From the NCBI GenBank assembly GCA_022496185.1, contig WTXG01000001.1:558001-622000 (forward strand): a stretch of 64,000 nt of DNA. Direction: 5' to 3'. This DNA is from Multifurca ochricompacta (Eukaryota; Basidiomycota; Agaricomycetes; Russulales; Russulaceae). The notes under the pieces were generated by a model. It was not told the DNA's origin. It searched no databases and worked only from the letters and a program-made list of their open reading frames with translations. The translations under genes were made by a program, and so were the position numbers. Shown in pieces: positions 10,808 to 23,352 of this stretch (the first letter of the stretch is position 1; every line of letters starts with the position of its first letter).

Positions 10808-10965
10808 TAGCAGCTTGGACTAGTAGTCACGTGTAAGTATAAGATAAGTAAATTTAATTAATTAATTAATTAAAAGTCAATTAGTAACAAATAAGTTGAA
10901 ATTGAACTTTAATTTAAACATCCTCGTCGTCGTCGTTTACGTTGGGACCGACTCTTTTCTTGGGC

Positions 10966-12235
10966 ATGAACGCCAAATCATTTGCCCTTGCAATCATTTT
11001 CTACGTGGCGTCGATCCAGGCTCACGGGGACCATCCTCAGGAGCATATTTCTGGCGATGCGGCCCAATACGCTCAGCGACACGTACGTTTTGCATGTCCA
11101 TAGCCCAGGTATTCTTCGGTCTCAACGAGTCCCCATCTTGTTAGATGGCAACAGAGCATCATATGTACGCAAGCCTGTAGGATTACCTTCGTCGAGACTC
11201 TGACCAGCTGTGGCAGAGACACATTCGACCTTCCAAGCTTCTTCCAATTACACGATCTTAATCGGTGCGTTCACAACCATTGACAAATTTCTCCATTCAC
11301 TCTGACATTCAATAGCGATGGTTTCTGGGACTCGGAGGAAGTTGAGGCGATATATGGTGTTCACCATGTATACTCGCAAAAGAAGTCGAAGGTGTGATGG
11401 TTCCTACCACCCCATATCATATTCCAATTAATATGCCACATACAGGACGATGAGGAACACCAGAAGAAGGCCAAGCTCGTTGTTGATACCATTTTCAACG
11501 CCATTGACAAAGATAAGGACGGTAAAATTACTCTAGCCGAGTTCGAGGCCGCGGGCCTTTCTGCCTTGCCCAGCTTTGAGAACCTTGGCGCGGAGGGCCA
11601 CCACTATGATGTGGAGAGTGGTGCGTGTTAATATATCTCTTACTACTCCTTTCTTATCACTTTTCAACAGAATTTTTTCTCCATCACGAAGGTACGTGCG
11701 GTAGCGGTGGTTAGTGAAATTATGCTATCTGCCACGGCTGAACTTTGTTTAGAGCAATTCCACAACACACCGGAAACGCAGACCGACGAATCCTATAGCC
11801 ATCCAGAGGATTTGGAGCATTTCGCGCAGCACGACGCTATCGAGTTTCAAGAAGCCAAGCGGGAAGCAGCCTTCCAAGGCATCACAGTGGAAGAAGCCCT
11901 CGCTCAGCACGCAGAACCCGCTGACTCCCAGCAAGCCCCAACGGAACCTGCGAACAGTGATGATCAGGCAGCCCCCAAGAAGTATGAACGACAAATTCCC
12001 CCAGAACAACAAGATCCTGCGGTTCGCTTCCGTCAAGCAAAGGCCGAAAGCGCGGCTCACGGGGAGTGGGGTTCTGGGGAGGGTGGATATAAGCCACCAA
12101 AGAGTCCCTCAGAAAGAATGCGGAAGAATCTCCCATACAAGGTAATGTTATTTCATGCGTGCGCTGAACTTTTGTTGGAGATTGACATAGGAACGTATGC
12201 AGTACAAGTTCCGTCGGAGCTGGGGTGATTTCTAG
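10966..12235 (+). CDS. Nucleobindin/Ssp120-like secretory EF-hand protein
   Basis: Eight exons (10966-11082, 11145-11164, 11217-11264, 11316-11391, 11446-11620, 11671-11691, 11753-12141, 12203-12235) encode 292 residues. An N-terminal signal peptide (MNAKSFALAIIFYVASIQA) directs it to the ER. The motif MATEHHIDTFDLPSFFQLHD is characteristic of nucleobindins. Two EF hands follow: one around HDLNRDGFWDSEEVEAIYG and one DKDKDGKITLAEFEAAG, with good calcium ligands. The second half is Glu/Gln/His-rich and predicted helical (EEQFHNTPETQTDE, QEAKREAAFQG). Yeast Ssp120 is a relative that works with the cargo receptor Emp47 in the early secretory pathway; a similar role here is inference. The protein ends KFRRSWGDF, with no canonical HDEL signal. 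Confidence 0.85.
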
Positions 12236-12454
12236 CACGACAGATGTCGTTTTCCGAGGGATTTGAGTTCAGGCGGGTCTGTTCACTCGTTAACCATGTC
12301 AATGTTTATCCCTATAATGTTGTTCGTTGCAACGTTAACGTCTCTTAACGATAAACGTCTTCGTAATAATATGCTACAATCTGTTCAATTATAGAGGAAT
12401 GGCAAGTAGGTTAGGGTATCACGCTAGTGCGGAGTGTGGAGTGCAGCGCAAGGT

Positions 12455-15400
12455 TCATCGAGGTTCAAACATATCGCTTAAGAGACCCCGCTCCACCTCA
12501 TCCCAGTCAATATTACCCCCACTCGAGTAGACACTTTCGTAGCTTGCGACACTTACGCTTGAGAAAAATGGTACCAGGTCGCGAATGGAGTCGATTTGAC
12601 GCAGATGATTCAGCATCGGGCGACGGAGCATGCGAGGGTTTAATGCCGGCGTGGAGAGAAAGTCCAAACCAACAGTTAATGAGTTTTGCGCATTTTCCTG
12701 CTAAGCGTACAGGTTGAATGCTGGTGAGTCACGAACACGATAATAACTACTAACCTGCGATGGCGGCAGTCCTCCAGCAATTTCAGATAGTTGGTCAAGC
12801 ATTGACTCTGGGGCAACTTCGTCCGGTCGATAGACTGCATCAATTGTGTCCGTGATGAAGATCCACTGATGCCTAGCCACTACGCTAAGCTGAGAATTTG
12901 AGATAAAGAGTGATAAATTACATTTGAAATTCCTCTGTTTGTAAAACAAGGAGGAGATCGATGAACTTGCATACTGAGAGAATCAAAGGCAATGCTTCTG
13001 AGCCGTCGGGGGGAGCTTCAATCATTGAGTGCTCAAGTAGTCGATACTGCCAATAGTCAACATAGCCGGTAGAGACTAGCTAATGCTCGTTCGGCACCCA
13101 CCATTTCTGACAGTATTACAGGCCAAAAACTGTCCAAATTGTGTCGGCTGAGTCTACAGAGAAGAATCCGCACACATAGATAGGCTTCAGACTGAACAAC
13201 CGGAGCAGACGAGTTCTTCATAGTGTCAACCAGCTTCTCCTGGATCGTCGGAAGAGATGTCAAGAATTGGTTCTTCTCACCACAGAGCAAGATATATGAC
13301 ATTCTTCGTATGTTCATAGATCGGAGCTGGTTTTCAGTCTCACGGTTGGTGAAGATGTTTGTAGAGGGTGCCGGAGTTACTTTACCTGCTCAAAGTTAGA
13401 AAGATGTCGCGTAACGAACTAAGTTACACACTAAGAAACTCTGTGAAGACACTCTTGTCTGTATCAACCCAAGCATGAATAATGGACCGGAAATCCATTC
13501 CGGCCTCCAATGAGCATGTGAAAAAGCGTGTGTCGTTGACAAGGTCAGAAATGGCCCCTCGCCAAGCTTTAATTGCAACGGAAACTCGAGTCATTTCTCG
13601 TAAGATTGTTGTGATTGTGGGGTCGAAGTCCAATGGCCTGGCGTGAAGTCAGCTCAACGAAAAAAGTCGTAGTAGCATGGTTGTCCGGTACCGGCTTTTA
13701 ATTTTCAAGGCTGGGGATACAACATAGTACATGATATTGGTGCAAACCGTCAGAACACGGTCGTTGTCCACGAGGAACTTGCGTAGTCGAGGCAGGGCAG
13801 TGTCGCCGATGTATTGAACAATCTGTCGGGTCTAGCGGATGAACATGACGTTGGCTGTGACTAGGTAAAAAAAAAACACCTGGTCTGCCTGGTCGACCTC
13901 GGGGGATGGTGAAGAAGGCCTTGACGTTTTTTCATCTAACCTTATATCTGATGGCACTAGTACAATATAAACTATGGACTCCGCCAAGACCATAAAACTC
14001 ACCCCGAGGTATTGGGGAATCTCGACCGTTTAGTATCAAGCTGTCTTTGTTACTTCGGCGGGCCCAATAATTTGTGTCCGTGCTACGATTGACCGACATT
14101 ACTACAGCATCGAGAAGTTTTCCATATGTATCCTAAGCCAAAAGGGTCAGTCCATGTCCACGAAACATAAGGTTAGAAAAACCTGAAGGTCTTTTCGTAT
14201 GCGCTTGTCCTCTAAGGCCGTTGTCTGCGTTATCTTGTCTGCTAGGGTGGAAACGCATCTGAGAATGATCGTAAGGCGCCGAAAGGAGACAAGCGAATTG
14301 ATGCAGACCTTAGGACCGGAAAAACTTGAGGTCGGAAATCTCTGATATTGGTTGTGATGTCTTTGGCTAGCTGCAAGAACCGATGCCAAACCTGGACGGC
14401 GAGTGGACCTTCCAGTTGATCGAGATAGTTTTCCAAGAACCGGAACAATATGCCGTCGGACCTAGTTTCTGTCAGCGAAGCAATTATCCGGTTACCTAGG
14501 GGAGGCTTACAAATTTGGGTTAATGACCTGTCTCCGGTTCCTGTCAGAAAGACCATTAACACGGCATGATATGCTTTCACATATCATATGAACAACGTTG
14601 TGTGCGCTGGCTGCAAGGGCATCAACGAGTTCGAAGGGGGGCATGATGGACAATGGCATAGTCTGTCTCTTGTGGGCGTTTGGCCTCGTACCAGTGCTAC
14701 TCGGGCTTACCGATCTCTCTGTGTTCCAACAGTCAACGATGGACTCGAAAACCTCGGCAGATTGCAGGCGGAAGAGATGTTCAAATACTCTTCGACAACG
14801 TATTCGCGTTTTGGCACAGATTAAAGACAACATCTCGTGTTTAGAGGGCGATGTATGTTGCTTGGTCTGTGCCGTAGTATCCCAAATTGCGTACAGAACA
14901 CGTACGGACTCGTTCAGTGCGCGATATCCTGGCGAACGTACCTGAAACAAATGATTACCTTATTAAAATGAACTTTAGTGACGACCAACCGTTAATTGCT
15001 CTTCCAGATTGTTGGGAGCTGATTCAGATGAGAAAACGCTCGTCACGATTCCTAAAAGCCCTCCGGACTCTGCCCCTAAGGGTTTTTCTACTGGGACATC
15101 ATCGTCTTCTGCCTGACTAGTTTCGGTTGTTGAAAGACTGAGAAGAACCATCCGTTCCAAAGCATTAAGCAGCATGATTAATTCGGCGTCGGTTGTGTTC
15201 GACTGAAAGTCATAATGATCGTGGCCATCTCTGAGGGCCCTGCGAATGTCATCCAAACGAATACGCAAGTTTTTGCATATGCAATCGCCCAATGGGGATA
15301 CTAGGGCTTGAAGTGTATGATGGAACTGAGGAACGGCCATAAGAATAAAATCCAGCCAGTGTTGTAAAACGGGGTTATTAGAAGGAAGGCTGATACCGTC

Positions 15401-18400
15401 CACTAAGGTCTGCACAAGAAGCGGGTTGAGAGAAGGTGAATGAGGGTCCTCTGGTCTGTCATGAGCCTGCACTTCCCCTAATGTACCGGAAGCAACTGCG
15501 TTGGTTGGGCGAAGGGCGCGTGGATCTTGGCTAGCTGTCATGGCTGAGATAACTGAATGCAAGAGATAAAGAAGCTTATTTTGAAGCTCCAGTCGTTGTG
15601 TATGGATAGAAAAGTACAGCTTTCCGATAACAGCGGCTTGGACATTCTGGAGTGAAGGCGGGTCGACTTCGCCGCGCGCGACGACGGCCTGCAAGAGGTC
15701 GATGGTGGTAGACTGTGTAAAAACATTGGTGGGGGCCATAAAGTCGACGCGCTTGATTTTACATTCAGATTGTAGGAAACTAGGTGTTTATGAATATCAG
15801 CAATATGCGCATCAAGGTCTAACACACCGAGTTAGTACGTCCAAAAGGACGTCCTGGTAGGTGACATCGGGATTGGTCAGTCCAGCTGGAGGCAAGGACC
15901 CGTCAGACTATCAAGTACAGAGGCAGTGTGGCTTACCTGATCGTATTCGCTCAACGAGCTCAGCGTGGTATGATTTTCTGACCAAACTTGCGCGTGCAGT
16001 CTTTCCAAATCCTTGACCCCCAAATTTGACGACCGATAGTAATGTCTCGAGAAGGTGGTTTACATACGTCTGGTCGAATGGACGTTCATATGAGAAGCCC
16101 TGTAGCTGCCTTCCGTTTATTTCAGTGATAGAAATCACCCGTTTCACAGCAGGATCTAAGAGATCATGTAGAATGGGATCCAGTGCGCTGGAACGACAGG
16201 TCAAGTCAAGGTAAGGAGTGGATGATAGATGTATCATACCGTAGATAGGATCTGAGATTGCACCGCATCCAAGTCTCCCCAATTCGACGGAGGTTGGGGT
16301 CATCATTCTTTAAGGTGTCCAGGATAATCATCAGTGGAACTTTCAATGAGAATCCAGGAAGACTGCTGTCCTCTACAAGACGCGTCAAAAGACCGCACCT
16401 AAGACGAGAGAATGGACTACCTGTTAACCTCCACAAAGCTCCAAATGCATGGTATGACGCCTCTTTTTCCACAGCATTGGGAGACATGAGGGTTTCAGCA
16501 ATTATTGATTCTACATGTCGTTGTGAAGAGGATTTCTCAACAATCCATAAAAGGCTGGCCGCGCGTGCATGATACATCGCGTAGTTCGGGCGGAGGTAAT
16601 TAAATAACTAATGATTGATGACAGGAATGAACTGAGGGTTGCTTGGATATCTGAAGGCATATATATCAACGTACCATGCGCAACAGCTTGAATATCACGT
16701 GTCTTTGACTGATAGAAAAAGCTGGTTGTAGTCCTGGAGCATTCTGCAGTGCTACTAGTAATGTGATCACTTGATCAACAAGAAGAAAGGTGGTGTCCTT
16801 TGATATAAGACAATCGGGTACGTTATGTGGTCAAATCGTGTGGATTGAACACTTACTTCAGTTTCCAGGGCAGTGACAAGATGATGAACCCAATCGGACG
16901 GATTCCAGTCAACAATGCATCTCTCCCTCTCCAGATCGATAGAGGTCACCAATTTGTTTAAAAGGGAAAGCGATTGTACCAGGAGATCACGGAATATCTT
17001 TCTATGGTCAACGGACGTAATGACCGCGGTAGCACAAATAGCGCTAAAAGAGACGATATCCTCGAAGGCAGACGCGAACGGTATATGAGGAACTACCCTA
17101 GTTTTGTTGCTGGGTAATTGGATAGTCAACCCATAGAACATCTGTGCGAGTTCTAATGGACCTCGTGCGTTTAGAAGCGAGTCGTTCTTGCTGTCAACAG
17201 AAAGTTGGAGTAACGAAGGCGGAGGGATCTCATCTCTAAGCGCGTGCAGGAGCCACAGAGCCTCAGATACCACTGGTACTGGACCTCTTGTCGTACGACG
17301 TGCCATTTGAACCTGAAATATGTGGTGATCAGAGCCATCTCCAATATGATTGGGGCAAGGGGGGGGGGGGGGGGGTTCCAACCTTCAAGGCTTCGCAAAG
17401 GGCCGAGAATACAATGGGTAAGTGTACTACCTGAATCTCCTCATCTCGGACATGGATGGTTTTTAGAATGAAGTGAGTCAGACGAACTACCTATGTCAAC
17501 CGAGAGATGAGCAACGGAAACTGTTCTGAGGGGTGTGATTCGAACCTCACTCTGTGACCCATCTCCAGTAAGTTCATTCAGCACAGCAGTGGTCAGCTGT
17601 TTCCACACAATATGTGGCTCTACAGCTTCGTAGAGAGTACTCGCGGTCATCACGATCTAAATAATTACTCTTACGCATGAAAAAAAGGCAAATTGGAGGG
17701 ACCTACGTCTTCTCCAGATGCTGGTTTCGATTCAATCAAAGGCTTGAGAGCCTTGAAAGCATCCAAGATGATCGCTTCTGTCAGGGTACCGCCTATTTCC
17801 CACTTGTCTAACAGGGAAATGAAAATTTTGAAAGGCCGAGATTCAGGGTACTCTGTTGAAGGAGAGAACATCTCAGTCTAGATATATGAAATGAGCAGCG
17901 ACCAGAAGTCTCCACCAATACACCCACATGCAATGTTGTTTTCAATAGCTCGAGTGAATGAGAACGAAGATACGCAATCTGCTGCTCTGCATTCTCATCA
18001 GGGCCTAGAAGCCATGTATACAGGCGACGATTAAGAGATAGATCCCTTCGCATAACAACACCAGTCGCCGCTCGCATGATAATGATGCGATCTTCATGAG
18101 ACGCCTTCAGAATTGCCACCCCATCCAAGCGAAGTACCTGCAGTATAAGATCAAGCGCGTAGCGGCGAACGAGTAGGTTGTCATCCTCCAACGCAGAGGC
18201 GAAAGCGCGTATCATTAGACCGACGTCATGTCCAAAAATCGTCGCGAAATCTAGCAGAGTTATGAGTTTTCGAATCTGATTGGCCAGAAGACACACCATT
18301 TTTGGTCACTAGTCTAGGTAAGCGACGAGATACCAAGTTCAAAGCTGTACCTCGTGCAGGTGGAACAGTCAGTATGATCAACCAAACGTTTTCCAAAAAG

Positions 18401-19299
18401 AAGGTCAGAGAAACGCTGGCAGACAGGCGATCAAGTAAACTCAAGACCTGTCTCTGGGTTAGCTGAGGCTCCCCATATGGGAGAAGGCGCCACCTGCTCG
18501 AAGAACTCGCCTGTCTCCTCTTCGAGTCCGGGAAGGAGAGCAAGGATGAATGACTTCATCGCAGGCCTCAGACTGCTTTTCAGGGGCAGAAAATATACGT
18601 CATATATATTTAACAGTGTGTGCTGCGTCAGAGAATTGTGAACGGCAAACAACCGTTGGAAGAAGGATCATGATGTACCTTCACGGATGTTGCAGAATAT
18701 TCGAAGAACGGGAACAGACCCGACGCCCATAAGAAAAGGTCTCTCCGCAAACCATCCAGCTAGAAGCGGCCAAGATAAAGTGTTTAGGAGAATAAGTCAC
18801 GGAAAAGCTCTCACACCAATAACTCCAAGGATATGTGCATAAACATCCAATGCTCTCTGATGTACTCCAGTTGGCAAAGCGGGGTTCAAGCATTGAGAGA
18901 GACGCTTCGCCACAATTATTTTTCGAGGAATCTCTTTGAACTGCATATACGCTTGGAGTGTCTTCGAAAGACAAAAATGAGCCAATGGTTGTTGACCCAA
19001 TTTGAGGGTGACCACACACCTTCAACAACTGCTTCAGAAATGCGATGAAGTCTGCCCACTCATGCACGTTGTCAAACGAGTTCAAGCACCTGTCGACTTG
19101 TTGCGCATACTTCTTGTATTTAGGATCCGAAGCATAAGCTTGCTGCGCCAGTGCTATGTTCGAACGTGCATCAAGTGGATAAGTTGTGCACATTCCAATG
19201 ATCACAATAATCACACCAACCGCGTTCCCGCACAGAATTCGCCAGGTTTGTAGCATCTTTCGTACCTAGTTGAGAGACCCGTCGGTCGATTGAGGCCAT
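12455..19299 (-). CDS. DOP1: DOP1 (Dopey) family protein
   Basis: A large gene read from about 19299 to a stop at 12455, with many short introns. Dop1 is a conserved peripheral Golgi/endosome protein that works with the flippase regulator Mon2 in membrane traffic and cell polarity. The Dopey N-terminal domain is clear: DPKYKKYAQQVDRCLNSFDN, VHEWADFIAFLKQLLK, FKEIPRKIIVAKRLSQCLNP, TGVHQRALDVYAHILGVIG and MKSFILALLPGLEEETGEFF. The C-terminal conserved block appears as WIFITDTIDAVYRPDEVAP, RRPMLNHLRQIDSIRDLVP and GNIDWDEVERGLLSDMF. The start is chosen at MASIDRRVSQL, joined over an intron of about 120 nt to ALAQQAYASDPKYKKY. One intron contains a run of 17 G (17359-17375). I did not resolve every exon border, so an internal frame error cannot be excluded. 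Confidence 0.9.
17359..17375 (+). repeat. 17-nt G homopolymer
   Basis: Seventeen consecutive G on the plus strand (C in the DOP1 transcript), followed by normal sequence up to an acceptor ending TATTTCAG. It sits in a probable DOP1 intron, so length variation should be tolerated. Confidence 0.9.
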
Positions 19300-19488
19300 G
19301 TGAGCCGTGCTTATGATTATGATCAAGTATCCCGCGCCTGCGTACAAATGATGATGATGAAAGAAATGGAAAAACTCACATTCCACCCTGGCTTTACTTA
19401 TGATGGTTACCCCTAAATTAAGGTTACACACAAAAGTACACGTGTGTAGTTACTCAAAATAAACTAATTCTACTCCCCGTGAATTTTA

Positions 19489-22400
19489 TTACGATAATTC
19501 AACATCGATGACATCTTCACGCCATTGTGCGATAGCCTCGTTGAAGCGTTCCTTGCGCGAATCGTTATCATGAGCTGGAAGAGAATAAAATTGGCTACCC
19601 ACTATCATGGGCTCTGGTATTGGCAGCCCAAGTTGACGCCGTTGATCAGCGCGTAGAGCCAGGAAGTCGTGAAGAGATATTTGGCTCAGGATGCAAGCGG
19701 CTGCAAACGCGTTCATGCCGTCAACGTTAGCCAGATAACGTTCCTCCTATCAAGATGATAGCTTTTCGATGTTCTGCTAAGAGCTACAGTGTCAGAAATA
19801 CCTCTTGCTCGTCCTCCTCAAGCCACAGGCGATTGTCCCAGAAGCCGAGTCGAGACCTAGATTCTGCGATTTCACCAAGAACACGTGTTATGGCCGCGGC
19901 TTGCTCGCTGGAACGAGCGAGGTACATCTGTACGACTGTCTGCGGCCGTTTTATTGCATACGTGTCTGCAACAGCCAGCTCTCTATGAAGTTTCTTTATA
20001 GACCTTATCACCCGAGCAGACAAATTGCCTTGTCCTTCCTCGTCTTGAGGACGCAGCAGGCCAGAGGCATCGCTGTCATATAGTTTGAAGATAACAGCAA
20101 TATGAGTATACCTCCAAGACAAATCACTAAGCTTGCTCTTTAGAGAACCGGAATCAAAGGGGAGTGAAAATAAGAATTCAAAGACCAGGGCTGTGTCACA
20201 GTCAAGGACAAGGTCGGCTCCATTGAGCCACTCCCTCTCAAGAAGCTCTATGCGGAGGAAATCGAAATGAAGAGCACGGATTAGAAGGCGATCTTGGAGT
20301 AGTTTAATGGAAGCAAGGTATCGATGACCGTGGGAAGGTGGCGCCTCCACAGGAGGTAAGGGGGTAGTTAGTTTCGCAAGCTCGCGAAGCAGGCCGTCCA
20401 AGCCGACTGACAGAGTCGTGCCTCTTCGCTGCTCAGAGAGAACTAGTTGGGTAAGATGCGTGTCACAATCATGGCGTGAAAACGAAGGCCGTTTGGCGAG
20501 TATAGTCATATACCCTTGCAGAGATTGTTCCTCACGGGTAGCCAACCCAGAGGAAGCCCCGGCCAGGGGCAGACAACTTCCTTCAGACCCGCTAGTTTTC
20601 TGTGAGTGAGGCCCGTCAGGACTGAAGCTGTCGGCGTTAGTCAGATTTATAATCAAGGTAGGGGGGGACCCAGCCGTTGGTGTTGCGGCAATCGATTCCA
20701 TGGAAAGCTGCAGGCGCGAGGCGGGAACGACGTCACTTTCGTCGTCGTTTAAGACCGCATCTTCCTTCTGCTCGAAAAGCTGTTCAATGAATTGTAATTT
20801 ATCCTCGCCTTCAGAAGGATGGGAAGGGATACGTGGCCACGCACCCAGTTGCCCGAGTTCGTCAAGTTCAGCCGAGTATGATTGACCCCTTTTTCGCAGT
20901 AGTCATCCTGATGCCAACTGAGAAGGGCATACAAGTCGAAAAAGGTGGTCGAGATACCTCGGGGTCGCGGCCAACATTCCGCTGCCCAGATGTTTGCGGT
21001 TGTACAGTGCATCCGCTTGCATCCTGTCGCCCTCCATGGCCGTCTTGTTGCGAAAACGGTCCGCACAATTTACGCCTCTCCGCTCTGGTAAGCAGCACAT
21101 TTGAGTCCATGCAGTCGAGTGAGCTGAGATTATTAGTGACGAGGTCTGATTTTGTCGTAGCACTGAGGGTTACTTTGAGCATTCTTTGATTCTCTTCCTC
21201 GGTAGAGATGGGGCGTATTAGAGGATCTAACTGCTTGAAGAGTTGAACAAGCTGTGCCTTGCTCTGTTTTCCAACGACGTTGGTGTTTGCGAGAAAGTAG
21301 CGGAAATCTGAAACTTCGGCAAGCTCGTCAAGAGTCGGTGTTGCTTGTTCAGACTCATAGGGCCTACCTGCGGTTGTCAATTTCGGATCTACATATTTGG
21401 TACCATGAAAGGCCTACTTGCCTCCAAATCAGCTCAAGATTCAACGATTTGGTGCCCTTGACTGTGTAGAAAGCAGAAAAACCTCGGTGGGAAACGAGGG
21501 AGCTCATATTACTGGGCCAAGGAGTGCTCTGGGTATGTATGTTTGGCGCGGGTAATTGAGGAACTATGTCTTGCTATTAGCATGATAAGCTGTTGACACG
21601 CGTGGCTGACCTTCCATTACAGCGCTTCCCGCGCCCATTGGCTGATCCAAGAACAGGACGTTGTCCATCGACCCAATAGGAGTATCACGTGTGAGATATC
21701 TTAGAAAACCATCTTCTTCCAGGTCATCCATGTTTGGCTTTCGGGTCATATCCACAACAGTGCCGATATACTCATGTAAACTGGTTGGTCAGGTAGAGAG
21801 CAAGAATAATGACAGGCGTCAATTTCGAAATTTTAATAGAAAAACGTACGGGTGGCTTTGACCAGGCACCTTCAAACCCCCGCGCGATGCTCCGATACAT
21901 GATAGTCTAGGCATTTGAACCATATCTGGGTCAGGGTTATTAGCGGTGAACCTTTCAATGACAAGTACAACTCACCCATTTTTGCCACGAGGAGGTCATT
22001 AATTGGCCCATGCAAATCAGAGTCAGAAGATGGTGCAAAGATATCATCCTGCTCGCTTGAGCCGTCATCCGGGGATGGAATTATTAGTGGTGAGGGTGTT
22101 GGAGACGCGGCTGCATCTTACTTGGTTAATGCCGACGGAGATAAGATAAGACATCACGTACACCACTCATCAATGACACCCGAGGTCCCCTCGTCGTCGT
22201 TGCCATTTGCAAGAAGCTCTCCTAACGGGAGGTCCATCATTGATGCAGGAACATGGGCAAGCTGCCCTAGTTCCATGCCAGAGCGTGAAAAAAAAGGCGG
22301 TGATTGAGGTGAGGGTACCAGAATTCGAGGCGTTGATGCGCGAAAATAAAACAAGTTGAACAGTGAGGCCCTTGAGCTTGATCCACTTGGCTGCCCGGCA

Positions 22401-23219
22401 GAGAAAATACTAGCTTGATACAAAGACAGGATATCCCTCCAGCTGTGACTGTCCACGGTCAGTCGGGATTGACTACTTTAGTGGTCAAGTCAATGGCTTC
22501 GGGAGATCTCTGCGAAAAGCTCACCAGATGTCCTTCGGTCGAATATCTGTGTTGTCTTCAAAATCTTCTCTTGATACCAATCTCATTCGAGTGTGACTGA
22601 GGAGATCTCCTAGGTTGACGGGAATGGAATGAAGCATCTTGTTGAATCCAAATTTAGGAGTCTGCCGGATCGCACGAATGCTTAGCACTGGAGAGTCTGA
22701 GACATAGTCGAAATGTTGAGAGACTACGGGGGGGGAAAAAAAAGAGAGGCAGAGATAGAGACAGAGACAGAGATGGGGAGAAAAACGTTAGTAACGCTAG
22801 GACCCTGGTTGATCATTAAGAGGGACGGCTACAGAAAGTATCCGGGAGGTGAGTGGTGAGGATCATCTTGGATGGCGTTGGCCTGATGGCATGATGGATG
22901 GACTCTTGGGCCCTCTTATTCGCACTTATTTTCACCCATGTACTCATTAAATCGATCTGGCAATGCTGATGTGCGAAATGAGCAAGTGGATCCAAAGGGG
23001 GCAGCAGGGAATGAGGGTCATCCACGGAAACTTGGACCAGACCACCAGTGAGTACCTTAAACGCAACGCAACAGATTATTCTAGACTTATCTAGCTGTAT
23101 TTTGTGACAACACCGACCTGATAAACGCGTAACTGAGTGCAGTCAGCATAGTTAGTTGTGAGGTGCACGGCAACATGCTCGTTCAACAGGCGGTGTATAT
23201 GCGCATCCAAAGTGGTCAT
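19489..23219 (-). CDS. Unrecognised large multi-exon protein
   Basis: I do not recognise this protein. The proposed start is the ATG at 23219 (MTTLDAHIHRLLNEHVAVHL), spliced through TDCTQ-like residues to VLTGGLVQVSVDDPHSLLPP and then to HFDYVSDSPVLSIRAIRQTP; the start is 133 bp from the divergent AP-3 delta ATG. Later blocks are NLGDLLSHTRMRLVSREDFE, DLEEDGFLRYLTRDTPIGSM, ISTEEENQRMLKVTLSATTK, YLASIKLLQDRLLIRALHFD and IRSIKKLHRELAVADTYAIK. The end is ERFNEAIAQWREDVIDVELS. The ordered, mostly helical C-terminal third contrasts with a Ser/Pro-rich middle. No transmembrane helix or catalytic motif stands out. A proposed intron near 22.7-22.95 kb is about 250 nt, longer than its neighbours, and has a consensus TACTAAC branch site. 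Two adjacent genes are possible, though the frames link well. Confidence 0.6.
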
Positions 23220-23352
23220 CGCCGGTATGGTGGTGTTCTCTAATCGCTGGTCAGCTCTTCTCTTCTCTTTTCCCCTCCGGCCGGACCGGTTGAGCATGGG
23301 CACGCCAGTCTCATTTTTTAGTCTCATTTTTTGACGCAACAATCTATCGCTC

